Assembly: GCF_021347895.1 (NCBI RefSeq)
Contig: NC_067130.1
Location: 31,181,823-31,245,822, forward strand
DNA length: 64,000 nt
Reading direction: 5' to 3'
DNA from: Acanthochromis polyacanthus
Taxonomy: Eukaryota; Chordata; Actinopteri; Pomacentridae
Every line of letters begins with the position of its first letter. The first letter of the stretch is position 1. A program made the translations under genes and the position numbers. The notes below the pieces were generated by a model. The model worked only from the letters and a program-made list of their open reading frames with translations, searched no databases and had not been told where the DNA came from. Below, one piece after another: positions 36,116 to 48,130 of the stretch.

Positions 36116-36460
36116 ACCTAAAACTTTGTGTATTTATTTTAAAGCAGAATAAACAAGAGTAACCTATAATGTAGGAATAGACTGCAGACTGTGCTTCAGA
36201 AAGAATTTAAGCCTTTTTCTAAACAAAGCAAGAGGAAACCGTCTATTTCTAAAGGAAGTTTGGTCGATTACAGTTGATTTCTTTCATGATTTTAGCCTAA
36301 ATCTGCTATTTATTTGAGAGCAGAATTAAAAACAACAACATATAATTTAGGAAAAGATTTGCGATAGAGTTTTGGAAAGAAGATAAGGCTTTTTCTAAGC
36401 AGAGGAAGTTTGGTCGATTACAGTCCCTTTTTTCCAAGATTACAGCCGTAATCATCTGAA
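36116..36460. repeat. Two-unit tandem duplication in a tcf4 intron
   Basis: Units of about 190 bp share GAAAGAA..TAAG.CTTTTTCTAA and GGAAGTTTGGTCGATTACAG (at about 36256 and 36406). Confidence 0.65.
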
Positions 36461-37084
36461 AATAAGCGCTGTGCAGCAGTGATGGGGGAGACTTTCTTCT
36501 ACTGCAATTGTTTTTTTCCACAGCAGTGCTAATGAGATCAGTTCTCCCACTCAGCACTGGGATCAGCTGCTCACCTCCACTCCAGTCCTCATCAGAATAG
36601 ATTTGTTTTTTTTTCAGTACATGCAAAAAACAACAATGTGATTTCATAATAAAAGCTGTCTGGCTGTTTCAAATTGTGCTATTTTTCAACCGTGAAGTTT
36701 TCCTCATCTGGATCTAGTATGAACGCACACAGAATTCATAATAGCATGCATCACTGTACTGATCGGTTAGCATCAACAGAGCTGCTGCTACAATACAGTT
36801 TGAGCTAGATGAGCTAACGTATGCTAGGTAATCAATACTATCGAGCCGTGTGAATCCTTAGGAATGTGACATGTATGCAGAAATCCACTGTTGACTTGCT
36901 ACAAAGCAGGATCATGATGCTTGTTTGCTTCTTGCTGCACACTTAACCTTTTTCCAGAGCAGGTTATGTTAAAAATCTGAAAACAAAGCTGACTGATCGA
37001 TCAGTTCTGTCGGAAAATGGCATCACCTAGATTCCTGGAAGATCCTGTGGACCAGTGCAAGAGGTTTAAGCAGTTTCTATCTGC

Positions 37085-37690
37085 AGTGAGCATCGAAATT
37101 AGAGATATTTATTATCGGTAGTCCTTATTTGTCTTCATTTCCATAGATAGATAGATACTAATCCCAAGGGGAATCTATACGTTATTTCATGTTGTTTAAC
37201 ACCTTGATATGTTACTGTTTCTTTCATAAGGAATGTTAGCTATTATAACTTTAGCTTTAGTCGTTTCCAGCTCTTGATTTTTGCCTTAAGAAGTTTAACT
37301 GACTATCTAATCCAATTTCTAGCCATAATGACTATCAAAATTAGAGATTTTTATGATCAGTAGTCTTTTTTTGTCTCCATTTCCATTGACGGCTTGAAAT
37401 TCCAAAGCCGTTTCTTTGTTCCATGCACCTTCATGTAGCGTTATAATCCTAAAACAACAACTGAATAAAGCACTAAAGCCTTGTACTACCTCATGATTTG
37501 CAGTATTTATCAGTTTAAATGCATTTATACGTGTTGTTTATGTGTTGCCAAGGCTATTAAAGCCCTTGCTATGTTACTCTTTGTTAACATTAAAGAAATG
37601 CTAGCGATTATAACTTTAGTTTTAGTCGTTTCTAGCTTCTTTTACTTCTTGTTTTTGTGTCTATATGGATTACAGAAAAGAATTGCACTG
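37085..37690. repeat. Two-unit tandem duplication in a tcf4 intron
   Basis: AAATTAGAGATATTTATTATC (near 37097) and AAATTAGAGATTTTTATGATC (near 37338) head the units, followed in both by TATAACTTTAG(C/T)TTTAGTCG near 37245 and 37608. Confidence 0.65.
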
Positions 37691-39309
37691 GATTTAGGCA
37701 TTGTGGCAAGCTTCCATCAAGGAAAACAATGGTAAATTCCTACTTATTTAATGCATATTATTCCCAAAAGAAGCTTTTCACTCGCTTAAGTGAGACTGTA
37801 AGTGTCCTGAACACCTTAAGAATATCTAATCCAGCCAGTACATTAACATGTTCTTGTATATATGCTTGAACCTTGAATATCTAGGTACTATTGTTCATTA
37901 AAATGTAAGAAATTTGCAGCTCTAGACATGTCCATGTTTGCGATTGGTCATTTGGGACCAGCTCTTAGCTAAATATAGAAACCTCAATGAGATGATAACC
38001 AGCTTCATGTGGCTGTTGTTAGGTTTAATAAAGCCAGATCACAAAAAGAAAACCTAGATATGTTGAGTTTGCTTTGTAGTACAATCCCCTGGAGCTAATG
38101 TACGCTATGCTAGCAGCGGCCAAAGCAGATTTTTTAAATTTCAGCCCCAACTGGTCCAAACGCGACCAAAGGTCTTACACAACTTTTTCATCTGTAACCA
38201 ACTGGTGGATTCCCCCTTTTATTATATCATGCTGATTTTTTTGTTGGATTGTATGACATTAAGTTCCCAAACCCTGAAACACAACATCAGCAACATCTTT
38301 CATTTACGTTCAACATCAACATCAACATGACCGCCACCATCATGTACAAATTCTGGGTTTGGGATCCAAATGATTCTGATTTCAGTCGTCCTCCAGGTGA
38401 AAAGTAACCCCGATAAACAGCTTGTTTATTCTTGGAGGGGTGAAGGCTGCTGAGCTGCATCCAGGACGGGAAAAGAACCAACAGTTTCCATCACTTTAAA
38501 TTTAGCTTTCTTAGGTGTTTACTTTCACAACTGCTGGGTTTCACACCTTGAAGGTTTCTGTTGGTGCTGATTTCCCGACCTAGAGGCAGCGAGACGGCGC
38601 TTCTTTGTGAATATCGTTCGTTGGCTCTACTCTGTTGCGTGAGAAACAGCTAAAACCAGGCTCAAGACCGTGGAGAGACTGAAGGAAATCAATTCAAAGA
38701 GCTGCATGTCCACCAGAAAACTCAACTTCAACAGAGCTGCCTGGGCTTCCAAACACCACCAGCAGTCGTGTTAAATAAAGGAGATTCTCAATGGACATGA
38801 GGACTCTGTAAAGAAGAAGTCTCTGTTTTAAATGACATATTTAGCTACTTCTCATCGCACTTGGTCACTTCATCAAAGTCCAGAGGCTGGTTCCCAAAAC
38901 ACTCGCAGCTCAAAGTCCTTCCATGTGTCCGTTTTCTCCAAAAATGAAAAAAAAAACACTATTGGCATGGTTATTTTTTGGTGGTTTGCTATCCTGTAGT
39001 GGAACTAGCATTCATATAATTTAATTAAGCAATACTACAATGTAAAGTTATTGCCTTAGAAGTGAGTTCTTCATGTAAATATCTACCTAGACTTCACATG
39101 AAGACTATAAACTTTCCAAATTTCTGCTGTATTCAATGAAAAAGCCAGTTCTAAAGTGACATCTTGGACTGCTTCTGTCTCCTGGAGGGTTTTTATTTAC
39201 CAAACAGAACCAGGAAGGTCTCCGAGCTCGCAGGTATTTTGGGAAAACGCGAGTCCCAGCCCAGCTGAGGGGTTTGATGGAAGCGAACGTCTGAGGTGGG
39301 CGGGGTTAC

Positions 39310-39321
39310 CTAGATCTTGAC
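39310..39321 (-). promoter_or_regulatory. tcf4: Alternative 5' splice-site segment (RSRS insert)
   Basis: On the minus strand the exon ends GAGAG|GTCAAGATCTAG|GTAACC, with a usable GT donor on each side of the 12-nt segment. The distal donor adds Arg-Ser-Arg-Ser before SNNDDED; the proximal donor joins AIE directly to SNNDDED and keeps the frame. Known TCF4 isoforms are named + or - for exactly these four residues, so the fish sequence preserves the choice. This sequence alone does not show which donor is preferred. Confidence 0.85.
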
Positions 39322-39475
39322 CTCTCTATAGCTTTGAGCTCCTTGCTGTCGGGGTCCTCCTTCTTGGGCTCCATGGACTTCGGGTCCTGCAGGAGGTTCT
39401 CGTCGCCCTCGTCCTCGGACTTGATCTCTGAGCTGACGGAGGAGGTGCTCTGACCCTGAAGGCCTCCGGACAAAG
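39310..39475 (-). CDS. tcf4: tcf4 coding exon, acidic linker with RSRS alternative end
   Basis: This 166-nt exon encodes residues 143 to about 198: [20 protein letters not shown], then an acidic stretch [14 protein letters not shown], a Lys/Glu/Asp-rich run and finally AIERSRS. It fits the TCF4 linker upstream of the bHLH ([22 protein letters not shown] in mammals). The acceptor is CCTGCAG|CTTTG. The distal donor is TCTAG|GTAACC at the left edge; a second donor lies 12 nt inside the exon (39310-39321). Joined to the next exon, the two bases AG plus C make Ser followed by NNDDED. The divergence in the Lys-rich part is normal for this poorly conserved linker. Confidence 0.94.
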
Positions 39476-39639
39476 CTGCAGGAGGAGGAAGGAGAGGCGG
39501 GGTTAAAATGTGGAAACAGCAGGACATCGTCGACATACTGAATAATCGGGAGTTCACATTCAGAATAATTTAGACATTGCTGTGCAGGTTGTGGCGCAGA
39601 AACGCCACAGGTAGGCTGATGAGAGAAAAGTTGCAGGTT

Positions 39640-40535
39640 TAAAATTCCAGAAAAGCGTCAGGAGAAAGCTACATATTGTGGATTTTCAGGAGGATGTTGG
39701 GGTTGATGGAGGGGCACCAAACGGTTAGACTTTTACTGTTTACATCCCATCTACTGCTGCTGGTCACTGTTGATTATGAACTACAGAAATGAACATATCT
39801 TCAAAGAATACTTGAAAAATTCAGCCTTTTATGTTAAATTTGCATCATGTTTCATAGAGCTGAGTGAGTTATATGTAAACTAGAGGGACTACAAATGGTA
39901 AAAGAAACTACAAAGATGTCAGGAAAAGGTTGCAATCACTGTTTGTCACTGGTACGCTTCATCCAGGCAATTAAAAAGAAGCTTCCATGCATTTTGGTTT
40001 CACTAGTTGAAAATAAATGAAGAAAACTTTCTAATTTGGGCTAGAAATCACAGAGTTCACATCGGCTGATTTGCAACACAAATGTCACCAATTGAAAACC
40101 CAAAAAGGATAGAAAAATTGAAGAAAAAAACCCACATATTGTAGATTTTAAAGAATACGTTGGGGCAGATGGAGGGGCATCAAACAGTTTGTAGTATACT
40201 TGACTTAGCTAATTAAAAGATGTTTGCATGCATTTTTAGCTTCAACTCTTGCAAATAAATAAATAAAAACCTGCTAATTCAGGCTAGAAATCACATATAA
40301 GTCACATAGCCTGAACTTGTAACACAAATGTTGCTGATTTTAAACCTAAAAAGGCCAGAAAAGTTGAAGAAAAACCCACATATTTTAGATTTTAAAGAGG
40401 AATTTGAGGGGGACAGAGGGGCACCAAACAGTTTGTCAGTAGTAAATTTACTTAGCTAATTAAAAAGAAGTCTAAATGCATTTCTGGTTTCAATTGGTGC
40501 ATATAAATGTAAAAAAAAAATTGCTAATGTTCACT
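39640..40535. repeat. Tandem repeat with units of about 245 bp
   Basis: Each unit has CACATATTGTAGATTTT, GAGGGGCACCAAACAGTTTG, AATTAAAAAGAAG and GGCTAGAAATCACA blocks. Anchors of the GGGGCACCAAAC block are at 39709, 40172 and 40418, so the first unit carries about 220 bp of extra sequence. Confidence 0.75.
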
Positions 40536-41439
40536 AAAAATCCTGCAATTATGCAAGAATGCTGCAAAGTTCGATTAGAAGGACCAGAATTAAACAGAAA
40601 TAGCTTTGCAAAGAGATGCTAAAATGTGTGAAACCTGCGAAATCGCATTTGAATGTGAGCATTATGGGGTGCAGAGGTTGGAGTCTGGACGTCACACTGA
40701 AGACGTAGCTTCAATGCTAACAGTTCAGCGTGTAGGCTACAGTATTTGCCGTTGATACACCATCGATGCTCTATAAAGCCGGTCAGATTGTCTGCATGTT
40801 CTCTAAGATTCGGCCTCTACTGTCTGCTCCCTCGCTGCTGAGAAAGGCTTCCCCCTTCTGCCGACATGTCGTGAAGCAGCGTCAGGCCTCCTCCAACGCC
40901 GCCGAGCCTCCAGCCGACCTCCAAGATGGCGGAGGAGCCTCCCCCGAACAGTGCAGCCTTTATCCCACGTCTGTATGGATCCGTGGCTGGGACGCTGCCA
41001 GCATCTCCGTCAACACAAAACACTCCAGCGCTCTGTTCCCGCACACCCGGCCAACTGTTGGCCATTTTGAATCTCCGTCTGCCCGACTGGAGGCATTTTG
41101 TGTGCAGCTTTGAGTGACGGCCTGTGTTTGGTTTGTGTGTGCGAGTCTTTTTGTTTTTAACGTACAATCGGCTGTGTGTCGGCGCATAAAATAGACGTTA
41201 AACGCTGAGGAGTGACTTTGTGCTCCTGAATAACGCTGAACACGAGGATGCAGCGACATTTTAATTAAAGCTCTGCTTATTCTCACTCTTTTCTCTTAAA
41301 GTGACAGATTACAGGAAGATGTTTGTGAGCAACGTTTGGTTCATAGATGTCAAATCAGAAAATGGACTTTTGAGAAGTAAAAGACAAAAAAAAAGATAAC
41401 ACTCAGCCGTACAAATAGTGTTTCTTTGCAGGCAGCTCG

Positions 41440-42640
41440 GGTCAGTTAGAAGTTGTTTTATGTGATCATTTTATGTGTTTCTGTCGTTGTTTGGTGTCTC
41501 TTTGTGGTTGCTTTCTGTCTAGTTTTTGTTATTTTTGGTCTTTTGTGGTTACTTTGTTGTAGTTGTTTGTCTCTCTGTACTTTGTGTTTTTAGCTGTTTA
41601 GTGTCTTGTGGTTATTTTGTGTCTTTGTGGCTGTGAAGTGTCTCGTTGTTTTGTCTATTTCTAGTTATTTTAAGGTCTCTGTGGTTGCTTCGTGTCACTT
41701 TGTGGTTGTTTTGTGTCTCTTTGTTGTTGATCTGTTTGTATTTACAGTTGTCTTGCATCTCTGTGGTTGTTTTGTGTCTCTTTGTGGTTATTTTTTGACT
41801 CTTTGTAGTTGCTTAGTGTCTCTTTGTGGTTGTGTTGTTTGTTTGTACAGTTGTTTTGCATCGTTTTGTGGTTGTTTTGTGTGTCTTTGTAACTGTTTTT
41901 TTAATGTGTCTTGTTGGTTGTTTTGTGAGTCTTTGTTGTGGTTTTGTCTCTTTGTGGCTGTTTTGTTTGTTTTTACAGTTGTTTTGTGTCTCTGTGGTTG
42001 CTTCGTGTGTCTCTTTGTGGTTGTTTAACTCTTTCTGTTTTTTTAATGTGTCTTATTGGTTGTTTTGTGTCTCTTTGTGGTTGTTTTGTCTCTTTGTGGC
42101 TTTTCTGTTTGTTTTTACAGTTGTTTTGTGTCTCTGTGGTTGTTTGGTGTGTCTTTGTGGTGGTTTTGTGTATTTTTGTGGTTGTTTTATGTCTCTTTCT
42201 GGTTGTTTTGTGTATTTTTGTGGTTGTTTTGTGACTCTGTGGCTGTTTGGTGTGTCTTTGTGGTGGTTTTGTCTCTTTGTAGTTGTCTGTATCTTTTGTA
42301 GTTGTTTCTGATGTTTCTTGTGGTTGTTTCGTGTCTATTTCTAGTTGTTTAAGCTCTTTTAGTGGTTGTTTTGTTCATTTTTTTGTTGTATCTGTAATTA
42401 TTACCCATCTTTTTGTAGTTGTTTTGCCTCTTTGTGATCGTTCTGCATGTCCTTGCAGTTGTGCATCTCCTCAGAGTTGTTTAGTGTCTCTTTGTGGTTG
42501 TTTTCTGTTAACATTTTAATCATTTTTGGTCTTTGTGGTTTGTTTTTGTGTCTTTGTAGCTGTTTTATGTCTCTTTGTGGTTCTTTTGTGTCTATTTGTG
42601 GTTGTTTTGTTTCCTTTGTGACTGTTTTTGCGTCAAATCA
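41440..42640 (+). repeat. Minisatellite of TTTGTGGTTGTTTTGTGTCTC-like units
   Basis: About 1.2 kb is built of degenerate 20-24 bp units based on TTTGTGGTTGTTTTGTGTCT. It yields several overlapping open frames rich in Cys, Val, Phe and Gly on the plus strand (LCGCFVSLCGCF pattern). These follow from the repeat and are not genes. Confidence 0.9.
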
Positions 42641-42889
42641 CACCCACAAAGTCATGATGATGAAGAAGAACAGCTGAGTTTTTGGGTGTTAATTTCATAA
42701 AAAACACTCAGAAATTAGTTTTAACTTTGTCTCTTATGTGAAGTATGATAAATATTTAATTTCACACAGAACTTGAATTTTAAGAGCCAAATTTTCAGCG
42801 ACATTAAAATATCCTGTGTGTGGTTGTGGCTTCTTGTATTTTTCTAAACCATAAATTCCCGTTTGGAAATGAAATAAAACCACCCAGAT

Positions 42890-43200
42890 CGCCGCGGGGA
42901 AGTGAAACCTGTTCGAAAGACGGAGACGGAGGATATAAAAGTGGCGTGAATGTGACACTCTGTCGCTGTAATTTAATTGTTCAAAGTTCCTAATTGTTTT
43001 GCTGCGGCTCTGACTCTGCGTTTGCTGCCAGAATCGGTTTTAATGGCGTTCATTTGCAGCCTCCTCGCACTCGGAGCTCGTTCCAGAGTCGCTGTGTTTC
43101 TTCCTCCCTCACCTCATTACTCTGTTGGCCGCCGCCGGCTGCACTCTGCTGCCAGCGGACTCATTTTCAGCCTTTAAAACGCAGCTCAGGGCTAATTCGC
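42890..43200. other. GC-richer unique island inside the T-rich intron
   Basis: Between minisatellite 41440-42640 and the pyrimidine-rich block lies complex sequence with CpGs, GGATATAAAAGTGGCG (TATA-like), TTCAAAGTTCCTAATTG and GGCCGCCGCCGGCTGCAC. It could be an intronic enhancer or an internal promoter. No frame is supported. Confidence 0.3.
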
Positions 43201-43599
43201 TCATATACACTTGGTTTTCTTTCCTGCTTCGTATTCAGATCGTCACATGTTTACCCTCCTGGTTAACTTTCTTCATTTTTTATTATTTTACCGCTCCGGC
43301 GGTGGAGGGATTCTCAACTTTCTGAAGCTCAGTCAGCCAAAGTTTCCTCATTTTCACCTCCCTCTGTTTGTTTAACCCTTTTTATTCCCTTGGTTTTCTG
43401 TTTCTATTACATTTCTTTCTTTCTTCCTCATCCTGTTCATTTAATGCTTTAATCTGACTCTATATTCTATCTTTTTCATCTGTTATCTTTAATTTATTGA
43501 GCTTCATTTGATCTGTTTTTATCTTTGTTTGTCGTTTTCTATCTTAAGATCATTTTATTCCACATTTTCAAAGCAGAAACTTTAACTTTCTCCTCTTTT

Positions 43600-44780
43600 T
43601 TTTAATCTTTTTTCTCCACTATAACTACATTTCAAGACTTATTCTTCCTCCTAATCTCGATCCACTTGTGTAAATGTCACTTCTACTGTTTTCTTTGTGT
43701 AATTTCATGACTTTTTCTTCTTTTTCGACTTCATACACTCCTGTAAATGTCACTTTTACCTTTTTCTCTCATTCTTTCACCTTTTAATCTGATGTTTAAT
43801 ACTTTTACTTTCAGTGTAATTTCATTACTTATTCATCCTCGTAAACTTCATCTACTCGTGTAAATATCACTTTTACGTTTCTCTTTGTTATTTCATCTTT
43901 TACAATCTTTACTTTTACATATTTGTATAATTTCAGGACTTATTCTTCTTTTTAAACTTAATTTCATGACGTTCTCTCTATTTATCTTATATTTTACAGT
44001 CTTTACTTTTATTTCTTCGTGTAATATCACGACTAATTCTTCTTTTTAGACTTTATCTACTCCTGTAAGTGCATTTTTGTAGTTTTTTTTCCTCATGATT
44101 CTCCTTTTTAGTCACTTTTTTCGCAACATTTGCTTTTATTTTTTTGTGTAAATTCACAAGTTACTCTTAAATTCAGCGCTAATCACTTGTTTAAAAGTCA
44201 GTTTTCCATTTCCTATCATTGTTTTTACTTTTTTACTTTATTATTATTATGTGTGGCCAGAAATTAGATTAATTTCGTTACTTTTTTTATCCTCTTTAAA
44301 CTTTTCCTTTTTCTCTATTTTTCTCCCTATTAAAAATCTTTATTTGTGCTTCTTTGTGAAGTATTTAATTTATTTTAGATCTTATTTCATCCTTGTTAAA
44401 CTTCATCCACTTGTGTAAATGTTATTTTTTCATCCATGTGTTTCATTTTCTTCCGTTGTTCTCCCTGTTTATCTACTCTTTCATAATCTTTAAATATATT
44501 TTTACTTTTCTTTGCTTCCTCTTTGACTCGTCTAAAAGCCACTTTTACTTTTTTCCTCTCACTGTTTTCCTATCTAATCTTTTACTGTCTTTATATTCAA
44601 TAATATAACCAGAAAAGTGGATTAATTTCTCTTAAAATTCATCAGATTTTCCCTTTTTTGCTTGTTTTTCTCTCATTTTATTTATTTTACCTTTAAAAAT
44701 CTTTAGTTTTTTTTTATCTTTGTGTCATATTTCGTGGTTAGAATATGTGACTTTCTCTTTTTATCAAATCTTTCAGAGAC
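43600..44780 (+). repeat. Degenerate pyrimidine-rich tandem repeat
   Basis: Blocks like TCCTGTAAATGTCACTTTTAC, GTGTAATTTCATGACTTATTC and ATCTTTTACAATCTTTACTT recur with a spacing of roughly 75-220 bp (near 43670, 43742, 43857, 44052, 44188, 44408, 44530). Units are heavily decayed. Confidence 0.6.
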
Positions 44781-45000
44781 GTCATGTTGTTTTTTTCTTC
44801 TTTTTTGTATTACATGCAGCCAGAAAAGCTCATTTTCTGTGTTTGTGTGAATGTGTATCAGTGGAAATCCTGCTTTTTACACGGAAACACGATGAAAAAC
44901 AACAGATGCTGATGCAGTTTGTTCATCCCTGCATCCTTATTTGACTCTTGCTTCAGTTTCAGGACGCTACACGTTGATGTAAACGGCTGAAGTTTCTCAC

Positions 45001-45139
45001 CGCGGTACGGGTCGGGCTGGCTGAGGTCCGGTGAGGTGGCCGACTGAACCGGCAGCTGAGGCACCGACACCTGACCGGCCATGGAGTGTCCTCCACGCAG
45101 ACCGCCCACGCTGCCGCCGTCTTCTCTGTGAGAGCCCAC
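45001..45139 (-). CDS. tcf4: tcf4 coding exon, region between AD2 and bHLH
   Basis: This 139-nt exon encodes visible residues 97-142, starting [13 protein letters not shown] and ending with [20 protein letters not shown] then Arg. The block [14 protein letters not shown] is diagnostic of TCF4 and related E proteins. The acceptor GTCCAG|GTGGGC and donor CGCG|GTGAGA are clean, and the last base G is completed by CT of the next exon to make Ala. The Gly-rich start differs from the mammalian ALRGSHSLLP form. The exon lies inside a 5-kb T/C-rich low-complexity block. The intron before it (45140-60178) is about 15 kb, the longest here. Confidence 0.93.
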
Positions 45140-45359
45140 CTGGACGGCAGAAAGACGAGAAGAAAGAGGTTTTAAAGGCAGGAAAACAAACAGATGCTCT
45201 GATTCTGAGTCCAGATGTGGCCTGAAGACGCTTCTCCACGTTCTCTTTCTGCTCTTTAATCTTCATTTCTGTGGAGGTTTGACAGTAAAAAGTTGAATTA
45301 TGACCACTGAAAACTTACCTGTGTCATCTGCACCTTCTGTCACTCTTGGATATTCTGGA

Positions 45360-45785
45360 GATTTTTTCACTATATTACATTTTCTATAATTTTAATCTTG
45401 TTTGTCTTTATTTTATTTTATTTTCACTTTATTTGATCTTATCTCATTTTGCTTTATTTTATTTTGTATTATTTAGTTTTTATTTATTATATTTTATTTT
45501 ATCGTATTTTATTTTGTTTCACTTTATTTAATTTCATATTATCTTATCTTGCTTTATTTTACTTTACTTTATTTTACTGTATTTTATTTTATTTATTTTT
45601 ATCTCATATTATCGTATTTTGCTTTATTTTACTGTATTTTATTTTATTTATTTTTATCTCATATTATTGTATTTTGCTTTATTTTACTGTATTTTATTTT
45701 ACTCTGTGAGATTGATTTCATTTTTATTTGTTTTATTTTATTAGCGTTCAATTTAATTTAAATTCATTTAATCTTATTTTTGCTT
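45360..45785 (+). repeat. TTTTATTTTACTTTA low-complexity tract
   Basis: The tract is repeats of ATTTTATTTTA/ACTTTATTTTA with a longer direct repeat (TATCTCATATTATCGTATTT at about 45600 and again, with one change, near 45656). Open frames across it are spurious. Confidence 0.85.
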
Positions 45786-45849
45786 TGTGATTTCCAGGCC
45801 TTCAAAGAAATAAAAGTTTCCCTTAATGATCTCTTACAACACATTCTAC

Positions 45850-46270
45850 CTGCACTTTCTTTCCTTCCTTTCCTCCATTTCTTTCCCTCTTATTTTCCTT
45901 TCTTTCTTTCCTTCCTTCCCTCATTTTTTCTCTCTCTTTCCTTCATTTCTTTCTTTGCTTTCTTTCTTTTTTCATTTCCTGCTTTTTTCTTTCTTATCCT
46001 CCTTTCCTTCATTTCTTTTCCTCTTATTTTCCTTTCTTCTTTTCTTCCTTTCTTTCCATTCTCTTTCTTTCTCTGTCTTTCTTTCCTTCACTTCTTCCTT
46101 TCCTTCTTTCTTACCCTCCTTTCCTCCATTTCTTTCCCTCTTATCTTCCTTTCTTTATTCTTTTCTTCCTTTCTTTATTTCCTCCATTTTCATTCTCTCT
46201 CTTTCTTTCCTTCCTTCCTTCCCTGCATTTTCTTTCTCTCTTCCTTCCTCCCTTCCTTCTTGCCCTCCAG
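45850..46270 (+). repeat. Polypyrimidine (TTTCTTCC)n tract
   Basis: Almost pure T/C sequence made of CTTTCTTTCCTTCC and CATTTCTTTCCCTC units over about 420 bp, giving a purine-only run in the tcf4 sense strand. The long open frame across it (Phe/Leu/Ser-rich) is an artefact. Confidence 0.9.
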
Positions 46271-46583
46271 ATGTTGCAGTTCTTTCTGCGTCCTGTTGAG
46301 GGCGCCCTCTGCCTTCAGAACTCTGCACATCTCCCTCCTTCACTCCCGTCGTTCCTGCCGAACCGTTTTTTCTTCCCTTCCCTCGTTCTTTCCTCTCAGA
46401 CTGTCTGTGCAGGTTCATCTCTGCATGTCTGACATGTAGATTTACACTTTCTCTGCTTCTGCTTTATTTAGTTTTGAAAAATTTTTGGAACTCGAGTGTT
46501 GTTTTTTTTCACGTGTGTGTTTTCAGGGGGAAATACCGTACGAGTGTGTGTGTGTGATGTTGAATCCTATCCATCTGTCTACC

Positions 46584-46584
<1 letters not shown>

Positions 46585-46632
<48 letters not shown>
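46585..46632. repeat. (CA)24 microsatellite
   Basis: An uninterrupted AC run of about 48 bp. A GTCGTTGTGTGT cluster follows at 46757-46798. Confidence 0.97.
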
Positions 46633-46634
<2 letters not shown>

Positions 46635-46730
46635 CAGCACAACAACTGACAATTATCTTAATGCCCATATGTTTAATTGTGGGATTTCTAATTCCCAGAG
46701 CACCGAGCAGCTTCCAGCAGGGACTCACTG
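46635..46730. other. Possible conserved noncoding element
   Basis: CAACTGACAATTATCTTAAT, CCCATATGTTTAATTGTGGG and CCCAGAGCACCGAGCAGC form complex unique sequence with CAATTA, TAATTG and CATATG sites directly after a microsatellite. Conservation is a guess. Confidence 0.3.
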
Positions 46731-47218
46731 TTTTGGCACGAGATGGGCTCTCTTTGTGTGTGTGTCGTTGTGTCGTTGTGTGTCGTTGTGTGTGTGTCCT
46801 CCAGCTTTTCTTTCTCGTGGCATCCTGCGCTCGTCTCCGTTTCCACCCTGAGCTTTGTTTTACTTTGAGGACGGCTGATGAGATACGAGCGGAGATGGAT
46901 GTCTGAAGTGTAAGAAGAAGGTTTTGGAGTCTTTCTGGGTCTTTAACAGCCTGGAAACCGGATTGAATTCATCCACAGCGACGTGTTTTCTCTGTGGGGG
47001 AGTATTTACGCTGACCAATAGTCAGCCGGTGACGTTTCCATTCAGCTGATGTCATTTTCAGCCGCGACTGTTCGTCTAAAACACAGAAATCTGGATTATA
47101 TCTGCTACATCTCAACTTTTATCTGCTCTTTATTTGTCCTTGCGGTGTAAAAACTGAATGTTAATTCCATTATATTGAGTTTTATCTGTTTTCTGCTGTC
47201 TCCTGTCACCATTTAATT

Positions 47219-48130
47219 CCCTTTAGCAGCTTTCACATTGCTCCAGAAATTTAGTTTTATCCATCATCAAGCAGAAAACAGGCAAAAAACGTGCTAAATA
47301 CTGTTTTTTGTTGGTGTTTAGAGTGGACAGCAGACATATGAACCTGCAAAGGATTCAGTTATTTATACAAAATGGTGCATTCATTTATTTTAGTCACATA
47401 TTTTTTCATTAAAGTTTCAATAAGCTCCAACAACGCTGCCGTCACAGTTCAGGTTCTGCTACTTTGTGGTTCCAACAGAAACCAACTGTTTGAGTTCCGT
47501 TTGGATAAAACCAGTAAAAAAGCAGCAGACATGAGTTTTTGGGACTTTTCAGGGAAAACAGGATTCTAGAGCATCAATTTGTCATCAGCCAAAGAGACAT
47601 AAAGAGGTATTAAGAGGTTTCTGTTTAAGGGTTGGCAAATAGAAACTATGTTAAATTTAGGAGAAGATTAGAAAATATCAAATTATTTCAACCCTCTGAA
47701 CCTCCAAAACCTGCCAGCGGGTTTAAAAGATGTCTTATCTTTGAAAAATCTACAAAAAATGCACAATTGATGAGCGTGAAAAACTGCAAAAACAGAAAAA
47801 GTCATCAGGTTTTTAACTTTCAGGCAGCTTTCACATGTCTCTGGAAGTTTAGTTTGATCCGTTATCGTGCAGAAAAGAAGTGGGTTCTGGTGCAAAAAAA
47901 AAGAAAAAAACATGCTAAATACGGGTTTTTAGTTGGTGTTTAGAGTGAAACTTTGTCGAGCAAAAACTAAGCAGGACGGCACAAACATGAACCTGCAAAG
48001 GACTCGGTTAATTTTATAAAATAAGACATTCATTTGTTTTATTCTCATATTTGTTTTGGGTTGAATCAAACCAGTAAAAAGTCTCAGCGGTCATTGAGGC
48101 AGTTGTGTGGGACGGGGAGTTCTGTCTGCA
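47219..48130. repeat. Two-unit tandem duplication, period about 600 bp
   Basis: Shared blocks include GCAGCTTTCACAT, GTGCTAAATAC and CATGCTAAATAC, GTTGGTGTTTAGAGTG, ATGAACCTGCAAAGGA and AAACCAGTAAAAA, in the same order from 47225 and from 47822. Confidence 0.75.

Noticed and set aside
38570..38800. Possible Tc1 transposase N-terminal fossil
   Set aside because: A stretch readable as KEINSKSCMSTRKLNFNRAA is suggestive, but too short and too diverged to call.
41606..42677. Several overlapping Cys/Val/Phe-rich open frames
   Set aside because: They arise from the TTTGTGGTTG minisatellite in all three frames; no start context, domain or splice signal.
46260..46350. Coiled-coil-like minus-strand frame (KAEGALNRTQKELQHLEGKK)
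   Set aside because: Only about 30 codons, flanked by purine repeats that naturally encode Glu/Lys/Arg, and no clear splice sites. An exon fossil is possible but unsupported.
45780..46439. 219-residue Phe/Ser/Leu-rich frame
   Set aside because: It is a translation of the (TTTCTTCC)n tract, with similar frames in other phases.
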